A stretch of DNA of 64,000 nt from positions 16,520,609 to 16,584,608 of the forward strand of contig CM041084.1 of the NCBI GenBank assembly GCA_023079485.1. Direction: 5' to 3'. A program made the translations under genes and the position numbers. The stretch comes from Archilochus colubris. Taxonomy: Eukaryota > Chordata > Aves > Apodiformes > Trochilidae. Position 1 is the stretch's first letter, and each line of letters opens with the position of its first letter. Of this stretch, positions 34,432 to 64,000 are shown one piece after another. The notes under the pieces are model-generated. The model ran no database searches and had not been told where the DNA came from. It was given only the letters and a program-made list of their open reading frames with translations.

Positions 34432-34928
34432 GGTGTCCCCCAGCCCTGCGGCGCCGGCACCGCCTTCCGCCACCGCCGCGACCCGGAGGCGGAAGCCCGG
34501 TGCCGCTACCACTGTGGAGCAGAGGTGTCGGGAGGACATCCGGGCAGGGTCGGGGGCGTTTTGGTTTCATCGTTCCGTATCTTCCATCCTGCCGCTCCCC
34601 TGGGGCGTCGAGCATAGCAGTGGGCCGGGCGGGGGAAAGCCTTCACCTAGCAGGGCCCGGTCCGGGTGCTGGGCCCGGTCCGGGTGCTGCACCCGGCTGC
34701 GGGACAGGGCTTGGGCTTCCGCCACCCGTCACCGGGGATGCTCCCTGCCCGGCTCATTCAGTACAGGGAGAGCGGCTCAAGCGACAGCCGCTGTGTCCTT
34801 TCCCGGAGAAGGCACCAGCTCTCCCCTGAAATATCCGTGAAGGGATACGGAGGGAGGGATTTTTCTGAGGGGAACGAGACTTCAAGCCAGTTTCTGACGT
34901 GACTTGTCGAGGGCCACTCTTTGGGGGC
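34432..34928. promoter_or_regulatory. CpG-island bidirectional promoter of PDSS1 and the SelO-like gene
   Basis: Only 497 bp separate the two start codons, which point away from each other. The interval and both flanks (about 34,050-35,150) are very rich in G, C and CpG, unlike the AT-rich remainder. It contains ETS-like cores (CTTCCG 34464-34469; GGCGGAAGC 34488-34496) and GC-rich Sp1-type stretches. No TATA box is evident for either gene. This is the usual architecture of housekeeping divergent pairs. Transcription start sites cannot be placed from sequence alone. Confidence 0.8.
34653..34688. repeat. 18-bp perfect tandem duplication in the divergent promoter
   Basis: GGGCCCGGTCCGGGTGCT occurs twice back to back (34653-34670 and 34671-34688). 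Each copy contains palindromic GGGCCC and the CCGG core. It lies between the PDSS1 and SelO-like start codons. Confidence 0.9.
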
Positions 34929-56506
<21,578 letters not shown>

Positions 56507-57180
56507 GAGGAATCTTAACAAGCAGGATAAATGATCAAGGTCAAAGCTCAGGACTTCAAATACCTTCAAAATCTTCAAAAAAATCAAGCCACAGGAGCTT
56601 CTCTCCCTTCTATTTTGTGGACTGGAATTTGCTATTCTGCTAGGCAAGACCTTGACCAACTTTATCAAGTCTAAAGATTAAAAAAATGGATCACATAGTT
56701 ACTATGATGTAACTATGGTTACATCAGCAAATTGTATTGGCACTTTTAACTCTGCCCTTCATATTCAGTTGTGTGTTAATTTGAGTCCCACTATTTGTGT
56801 TCTGCCAAACTGTCACATTTCTCCTCTGAGAATTCAAGGTTCATCAGGTGGGTCTCAGTAACTTTTAATGGCTTTTAATGGTCAATTTAAAATCCATCTA
56901 AGCTAGTTTTAAACATAGAATACTTTGATGGGTGTTCTCCTTGTTGTTACACACTGTCCAAATATAATTGTATTTTGGAGATACAGATGTTCTTAGTTCT
57001 TTTGCAGCATTGTAAGAGGACATTCTTACATTTACACCTTGCAACTTTTTCTCTTTTTGACCTTGTGTTGTCCCACTAAACTGTCAACAGAGACTTAAAG
57101 GAAATTCAATTGAACAATGAGCAAAGATGACCATTTTGGGAGTGACTTGCCCAAATAAATCTGGTGTCAGGTGCCTACCA
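56507..57180 (+). other. SELENOO-like: Probable 3' UTR of the SelO-like gene
   Basis: AT-rich sequence after the stop. The first AATAAA downstream is at 57154-57159, so the transcript may end near 57,180. No earlier canonical hexamer was found. The boundary is an inference. Confidence 0.4.
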
Positions 57181-60100
57181 AGCTTGGCCCACTGCTCTTT
57201 GGAAGTGTATCTCTTGATAATAGTAGAAAGATTATTGGTGCTTGGATATAATGCCTCAGGGAATTTTCACTGGTTGGACATGGAAAAGGACTTTCCTGGA
57301 AGTATCTCACTACCTTTGTAGTCAGGTCAGTACACCTCTTGTAACCAGCCACCTGATGCTGAAAGGGACTAACAAAAACCTTGTAGGCAAAGTATTTAAA
57401 ACTCAACTGAAGCTGTTACACAGAAGTCCTTTGAGTAACAGAGAGGCTCTACTCCTTGAGTCCTGGGTCCTGTTTGTCCTTATTTCATACTCCCACATCA
57501 CAAAACCTGGTGTGCAATTAAGGCAAAATTAATACGTAAGCAATCAGGTGCAATGTTATGCTAGAAAATGGACAGGGGCTTTGTTTACCTTATCTTTCCC
57601 TAAATCCAAAATTGATTGGTTTAGAATCTCCAGATTTCTTGTTTGCCTCTTGATTCTGAAATAGAGGCTATTGAGTGGTATAATTAGCATTTCCCAAATC
57701 TATTTCTAGAAAGATAGCATGGAAAAAATACATTATTAGAAATCTTTCAGTGACTAAAAAATATTTGAATGCTTTTACTTCCTAACTATAATCAACACAA
57801 TTATTTAGGATTATTTTCCCTCAGATATTCAGCTGTTGAAATATAAACACAGTTGTTCAGATGTGATAGTATTATAATGTGAGGACCAATATAGATATGT
57901 AAAGCAGTTTTTTGAAAATACAGTCTGAATTATGAACAACTTCCATGATTTCAGCCTGGGCTGACATTCCTTGTGCAGGTGGTAAATGACCTTCTGCAAC
58001 CATTGGACAACACCTCCAGGTAAGAGGAATGGGCTGCTGGGCGTCTGTAGAAGCCCATCAGCAGTGGGCTGCATTCCCAGCCCATCAGAACATGGGTAGT
58101 GGTGTTTCTTCTCAGATAATAACAAGGAAAATAGCCTTTTGTGATGAAACCTGTGAAGGTCAGCATTACCTCCTGCACTGGAGTGAGCAACGTTGCAAAT
58201 ACTTGATGATCCTGAGCACAGATCCTATGAGGAGAGACAGAGGGAGCTGGGGCTGTTCGGCCTGGAGAAGAAGAGGCTCAGAGGAGACCTCATCACTCTC
58301 TACAACTCCCTGAAAGGAGGTTGTAGCCAGGTGGGGGTTGGTCTCTTTTTCCAGGCAACTCTCAGCAAGATAAGAGGGCATGGGCTTAAGTTGTGCTGGG
58401 GGAGGTTTAGGTTGGACATTAGAAAGAATATCTTTCCCAAGAGGGTGATCAAGCATTGGAATGGGCTGCCCAGGGAAGTAGTGGGTTCTCTATCCCTGGA
58501 GATATTTAAAAAGAGACTGGATGTGGCACTCAGTGCCATGGTCTGGTAACTGCAGCGGTAGTGGTTCAAGGGTTGGACTTGATGATCTCTGAGGTCCCTT
58601 CCAACCCAGCCAATTCTATGATTCTATGATTTGAAGATGAACATATTTGTGCCTGCAGAGTAGATTCAGCAGCCCTGCACCTTGGGTTTTCTGGCTTCCA
58701 TATAGCTGAAAGTAAAGAACTCTAATTTATGTGGAACCAAACATTCTAGTTAATTTCTTTTGTATGTGGGCCAAACATGGCTACTTGTACATCTTTACGT
58801 CCTGGAGTAATTGCATAAATGCAAAACATTTTTTTACTGCTTTTTCTTCAAAGTATTTTGTAAATGTTAAATCCTGTTAGTAACAGTAGCAGTAGACTTC
58901 TCCTACACCCATATTTACAGGTAATTAAAGCCTCCAGCATCACAATACAACAACAGAACATCCCCAAAGGGAGCTATTTTACAGACAATGGTATGTACTG
59001 CCCACTTTGCTCATTGTGAGGCTTTTCTCAGGTTCTTGAAAAAAGATCTGAAAGAAAGAAGCAAGCCATGAAAATTGGTCTCACAGATTCCTCTGTCTGT
59101 AGAGAGCAGTTCAGCTACTTCTCCAGGAGTTTATTCATGGACTCAGTCATGTCTTCATTTATGTGAAAGCAAATCTCCATGATTTTCTCCCTAATTTTAC
59201 CATTAATTTTACATTGCCTGTTTTTAGCAATGATTCTGATTTCATAATAGTCAGTACTGACAGTTAATGGTGATTAAAATGCATTAGCATATTCTGCAAG
59301 CCCATGAGAATTCACAGCTTAATGATACTGAAGCTCTTCTGCCTCAAACAGAATATGCATGTTTCCCACTTGCTGTGACACTGTCAATAACTCATAACAG
59401 TTCTGTCCAGTAAGTTTTGCCACATCAGGCATTTGAATTTCTACTTTTCCACTTAAAGTACCTGACAAAGAGGTTGTGAAAAGGAGCAGGTGGGGAGTAA
59501 AACCACTATGGCTGGTAATCAAAGAGGTGTTTTATTTGTACTGCTGTCCTCTTTCTATAGCAGAGCACATTTATCAGGGGCAGTAGTGTTGATCCCCTCC
59601 CACATGGACTTTTCCACATGGCTTTAATCTTTCCAACCCCAAGGACTGGTGGAAAAATGATGCTTGAAGTAGGTCCTTCTTCCATACCAGTGATGTGGGA
59701 GCCCAAAGAAGACAACAGCTGCTACCACTGCCTCCACCTGAGGCATGGAGAAAGGTTAAAAATAATATGCTGCAATTTCAGATCTTTCAAGGCTCAAATA
59801 CTATAATCTGTAGTGATGTACATACTACTGCAATCTACAGGAACAGGATGATTTCCTATAGCAGTAGGTTAGATAGAAGTGGAAGGATTGATTTTTATTT
59901 TTTTACAAATGTTTTGATTTACAGTCTTTGGAAAGGGAAAAAATCTCTCCTTATTTTGCAGCATCTCCTTTGTACCAAGTAAAGCCAGATAATAGTGTAT
60001 CATTAAGACAGCAGCTCTGTTCTTTCAATGGAGAGTTTGAGCACTTACATTTCAGAAATTCAATGCAACCATGTACATACACACAATAGTTGATAGAGGT

Positions 60101-62340
60101 CTAATCATCACAGCATTTTAATTGATTTTGGAGTTTTCTGTAGGCTTTGATTCTTTTTGTTTCAAAGAAAGCTCGACTTTCTTTTGTGTATGATTAAGTG
60201 CATGGGTTATGATTGCAGATGTAAAATGTACAAAATTGGGTTTATTGTGCTGTAACAAAAGAGGAGGGAGGAAATGGGGCAGGAGGCTGTGTGTTCTGGT
60301 GAGAAGAGTGAATGCTAGGAAAGCCATGTAGAAGTCTTAGTGCTTTGTTAATTTGGATAAACTAGCTTTTTGTGCAACATTTTTCTAAGGCCATGTTCTG
60401 CTTTGTTTTGATGTTGGGTATATTTCTTGAAATAAAATAAATTTGATTTAAAACCAGTTGGATAGGAGACAGCTGTTATCACCAAAGTATGTTGAAGATG
60501 TACACTCCTAATACTTAGTCAGAAAATGATACCCAGCTCTTTAGGATTCAGTGATTTTACATAATGCTTACCTCAGTTACATATGCAAAGCAATTGTGAA
60601 CCATTAATTCTTTTTATTTTTAACCCTCCTACTTTTAGCTAGTTACTATTTTTTTGTCCTACACTCGGAATCAAGGCTTGTGAGCCTTGTTTTGGTCACT
60701 GGTCTCAAGAGCAATTCTCAGTTTGGCTGTTTGGAGATGGTGAGATACCTTTTGAATGTTCTAGCATGTCACAACTTGTCAGTAACATTTGTGTTTGTGG
60801 TCAACACAGTTCCCTTGGTGAGAGCTTTTTCCTCATTTCAGGGAAAGCAGGGGAGCTAACAGACCAGTAAGCACTGTGTGAACTCTGTGTTGACAAGTAA
60901 AGGGTCAGAACTAGTCCCTTGGTCCATGAACTGGTACCCTACCTGGCCATATTCACACGATGGGAGATCTCTGTATCAGGAGTGAAACCTGCTTTAGACT
61001 TGTCCCTGCTGTCTGTGGGCAATGGTGCCTGGCCTGGGAGGTTTCTTGAACTGCCCCTGGGACTGTGCTTTGTCCCACGTTGCCAAGAGGGGTGAGCTGG
61101 AGGTCAGCATCCAAGCCTGCAACCTTGTCCTCTTATTTATCAGTAGACACACAGGTGTACAAGCTGTAGCACCTTGCTAGCAGTGGTAGATCCTACACTG
61201 AAGGCTGCAGAGCAAAGAAATGGTTAACAGCAGTTGTAAGACATTCCCCATATCCTTGGTGTGAGCTTTACTTACCCTTCCAGTGCTTATGCTGCCAACA
61301 ATATCTGGTAGTTTCAACAGGAATGCACTTCATGAAGGTAAGGTTGTAACATTCATATTTCTGCTGTGCTGTTATGCAAGTCCACGGGTATTGACAAACC
61401 AACCTTAAGCCAAAAGTAAGACTAGAGATGACCCTAAACCTTCCCAGGCTGTGGCACTGCCATCAGCTTGTCATTCCCTTGCCTCCCACCACCACTTCTG
61501 CACCTTGGACTCCATTTTGACAAACAGCAAAGTTTTCAGCCCCTGCTCTTTCACTGCTTTTATGTATGTATGTACTTATTTATTTCTACCTCACATTTTG
61601 CAATACAAAACAAAACAAAAACCAAAAAAGCCATATACAGAAATGTATTACTTATATCTTAGAAGATCATGTGCATAAGAAGAGGCAAAGACTGAAAGAA
61701 ATAAAAATAAAGACTAGAAGGTATAAGCAAAAACTCTTTAAAAATATTTGAAATGGTACCAATTGCCAGTAAAATGCCTGTTCATTAACGATGACACTTT
61801 GGACAGATAGAAGGTAATTTTATTTGAGAGCTAATAATGAATGCTGCCTAAAGGAACAATGGAGAATTAAAGTGGGAGAACAAATGAAAAAAAAATGTAG
61901 GAGGAGACATTCATATCAGGTACAAGATAATAACAAAGTTTTTCAGAAGACAGTCTATTTCTAGGTACAGTTTGAAGACAAATGTTAGCCAACTGGAAAA
62001 AAAATCCCAAGGGATTTTGAAATAAAAATTTTTCTTCATCTAAGATTAGCCAAATAAATGAGAGTTAAGGGCAGCAATGGTGAGTGCTGACAGGTGTGAC
62101 TGCAGTTGCCTGTGGAAGTAGTTGTGTATAACTTTTGTGATGATGCTGTCTGGAAATGGTCCTAATCCTGCCTTACATCTCAGAATTATCTAACTGAGCT
62201 TTTACTTTCAAGATTAGGCTATTTTGGGGGAAAAATGTGTCTTTCTATTGAAGAAAAACCCACAATAGGGGGGGTTCTGATAAAGAAACTTTAAGGGAAA
62301 TTTGATGAAAGGGATCTTCCCACTTCTCAAAATTGACATG
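57181..62340. other. Intergenic region between the SelO-like gene and APBB1IP
   Basis: No exon with splice or family support on either strand. It contains a CR1 element (58205-58630), AATAAA hexamers at 60431-60441, and short A-rich runs near 61600-61630. The segment at 57166-57530 is more GC-balanced and open on both strands, but I could not identify it. Confidence 0.6.
58205..58630 (+). mobile_element. 5'-truncated CR1 LINE with readable ORF2 C-terminus
   Basis: Starts in typical CR1 sequence (AGGGAGCTGGGGCTGTTC, GAGGCTCAGAGGAGACCTCA). It contains GGGCTGCCCAGGGAAGTAGT and ends with GAGGTCCCTTCCAACCCAGC and the 3' tail ATTCTATGATTCTATGAT. The plus-strand frame to the TAA at 58547-58549 is open for about 110 codons and resembles the conserved end of CR1 ORF2 ([35 protein letters not shown]). 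The reverse transcriptase and endonuclease parts are missing, so the copy cannot move by itself. Confidence 0.93.
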
Positions 62341-62356
62341 AGAACACTGCTGTATT

Positions 62357-62362
62357 TTTATT
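62357..62362 (-). promoter_or_regulatory. APBB1IP: Candidate APBB1IP poly(A) signal
   Basis: TTTATT on the plus strand, read as AATAAA on the minus strand, about 340 nt beyond the APBB1IP stop. Other hexamers lie further on. The sequence between it and 62701 would be 3' UTR. Confidence 0.45.
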
Positions 62363-62701
62363 TTCACTCTGATTTTACTAGAGAGGCAGCCACCGAAGAT
62401 GCATATCAGTTGTGGACTGGCTCTGCATGTGCTGCTTCACCATCCCTGTCTATCCTGACAGAGTGGAGCTAGGCAGCAAATTCTAACCTCAGCCTGATGC
62501 TGGAATGGGAGTTAATAGTGAGGGGGCAAGGTGGGAGGGAAAGGAGCAGGTTATAGTGACAGAGGGTACCCCACCTTACTTTTGAGACCCTCCAGAAGGA
62601 ACTCTGAAGGAGAATTCCTCCAGAAGGAGCCTGATCTAGCACAACCTTCCATGATATCTCACAAAACCAGCTGTAGCTTGAAGTCCACCTGCTCCCCAAG
62701 G

Positions 62702-63223
62702 TCAGGAGCTGCTGCCCCTTTTCTTCTCAAGAGCTCTCATGAGGTCAGACATGAAATCTGCTTGCTTGCCTCCAGCCCCATCTGGCTCTCCAGGCTGTTC
62801 TGTGTTTTCAGGCCTTTTTGAATGAAGCAGCACAGGTTTCTTTGATGGAGGTGGTGGCTTACTGAAGACAGGGGGAGGAGGAGGAGGAGGGGGTAATGGA
62901 AGGTCTCCATTACCACTGCTGGGGGCTGGTGATGGTGGTGGAGGCACAAAATCTGGAGGAGGTTCACATAAATCTGATGGTGGTGGAGGGGGTGGAAAAT
63001 CCATCTTCATTGTAGGTGGCGGTGCTGGAAAGCTCTCTGGATCTGATAGGAAGATGGCACTGTCTCGTTTGACTTTGGGGGGCAGAATTGGTGAAACAGA
63101 AATAGCAGATGACCGCCTTGCAGGTGGAGGAGGGGGCAGCAGTGAGTTCTTCTTAGTCTGGTATTTCTGTGGCCTCATCACTGGCTGTGCCAGACCAGGT
63201 GCACTGACATTATTTGATTTAGC
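62702..63223 (-). CDS. APBB1IP: APBB1IP (RIAM), last coding exon
   Basis: RIAM is a Rap1-GTP effector that recruits talin to integrins and binds Ena/VASP and profilin. Only its C-terminal exon is inside the window. The acceptor is TTCTGCTTATTAAAG, and the exon starts in phase 0 with AKSNNVSAPGLAQPV and runs 173 residues to TGA (62702-62704). Features are repeated polyproline blocks (NSLLPPPPPARR; MDFPPPPPPSD, an FPPPP-type EVH1 ligand; [24 protein letters not shown]) and the conserved end DFMSDLMRALEKKRGSSS, typical of RIAM. The neighbouring PDSS1 and ABI1 fit the known vertebrate gene order. The RA and PH domains are encoded by exons beyond the window. Confidence 0.93.
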   Translation of the reverse strand, partial: AKSNNVSAPGLAQPVMRPQKYQTKKNSLLPPPPPARRSSAISVSPILPPKVKRDSAIFLSDPESFPAPPPTMKMDFPPPPPPSDLCEPPPDFVPPPPSPAPSSGNGDLPLPPPPPPPPVFSKPPPPSKKPVLLHSKRPENTEQPGEPDGAGGKQADFMSDLMRALEKKRGSSS

Positions 63224-64000
63224 CTTTAATAAGCAGAAGAAATGACAAGACACAGTCAGTCAGTCAGTGAAAGGATGTGAAAATACATGAGAATACTGCA
63301 GTAGCCAGACAGAGGAATAGGACAGACTACATTGTGCCTGAAGAATGCAAACTGTTTTTTTCTTTCTGGAGCTGCCCACAGAGCTTTGACAGTGGAGCCC
63401 TCCACTGTTGGCAGTATTCATAGTGCTTCTTTGAGTGCTGTCCTCAGAAAATGAGTGCTTTTAAAATTTCAAAGAATTGTAGCTAGTCAGTAAAACTTAT
63501 AAAGATACTTTCTTGACATTCCAGCCTGCTGTTCATTCCCTGAGACCATGAAGACTTAAAAAAAAATATATCTGTGCTGTGTTTTTACATCAAAAAATAC
63601 TGATCAAGACTTGAGAACATACAGAGCACGTGTAGTTTTGCCTTTCTTCCCCATTTTATCTCCATCTTCTGTTCTAGCTATGACTGCTGGATCTCTGGAT
63701 AAAGCTAAAATAATAAAGTCACCTATTTTCTAATGAAGTCACCAAACTCACCAGACACAACATCAGCGAACTGGGAAGAAGGTGGAGATATTTGGGAATT
63801 TAAAGTTTACTTGTTTGGGTTCAATGTCCTCAGCACTTGCAGCATGGTGTGACACACAAGCACCCATAGGTGCTACACTTGGTCCCCTGTGCTGGAGGGA
63901 GAGTGCTGCAAGGCACCGTGCAGAGGCACTTGGGACACAATTGTCACCATTCTGTCAATATTCTGTGTGCTGCACAGCATGGACAAGGGCTCTGATCAGA
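63224..64000 (-). other. APBB1IP: APBB1IP intron (partial)
   Basis: Sequence upstream, on the minus strand, of the last APBB1IP exon. No further exon is recognised up to the window edge. Confidence 0.6.

Noticed and set aside
34031..34829. Long overlapping open frames on both strands (up to 262 codons) in the CpG island
   Set aside because: Stops are rare by composition in such GC-rich DNA. The frames read as Pro/Arg/Ala/Gly-rich, cross the PDSS1 first exon and have no family resemblance.

Overview
The window is vertebrate nuclear DNA from a bird. Genes are split into small exons with GT-AG introns, CR1 LINE fragments are present (one ending in the typical ATTCTATG-type tail), there is a probable avian ERV solo LTR, and the gene order matches the human 10p12 neighbourhood APBB1IP-PDSS1-ABI1. 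Exons were assembled by hand from splice sites, reading phase and remembered family sequences. No alignment or search was run.

Layout. (1) About 1-11,700, plus strand: the last four coding exons and 3' UTR of ABI1, the Abl interactor adaptor of the WAVE actin complex, ending in its SH3 domain. (2) About 11,800-34,431, minus strand: complete PDSS1, the catalytic prenyltransferase subunit that makes the side chain of ubiquinone. Eleven exons give 409 codons, including a proposed 65-nt exon 2. ABI1 and PDSS1 converge tail to tail. (3) About 34,432-34,928: a CpG-rich head-to-head promoter. (4) 34,929-56,506, plus strand: a complete 19-exon gene of 577 codons encoding a SelO-family pseudokinase (protein AMPylase family). 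It ends in Cys-Ser-Ser where the selenoprotein SELENOO ends in Sec-Ser-Ser, and it begins with a signal-peptide-like segment rather than an obvious mitochondrial presequence. (5) About 56,507-62,300: intergenic DNA with a CR1 element. (6) 62,702-63,223, minus strand: the last coding exon of APBB1IP (RIAM), with Ena/VASP-binding proline runs.

The most interesting item is the SelO-like gene. It keeps the SelO catalytic motifs but has exchanged Sec for Cys, carries a Cys-rich N-terminus with an N-glycosylation sequon, and has a furin-type RRKR site before its C-terminal segment. Together these raise the possibility of a secretory-pathway SelO paralogue in birds, with its promoter shared with PDSS1. 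ABI1 and APBB1IP both act in actin and adhesion signalling, but nothing here shows that the four genes are co-regulated beyond the shared PDSS1/SelO-like promoter.
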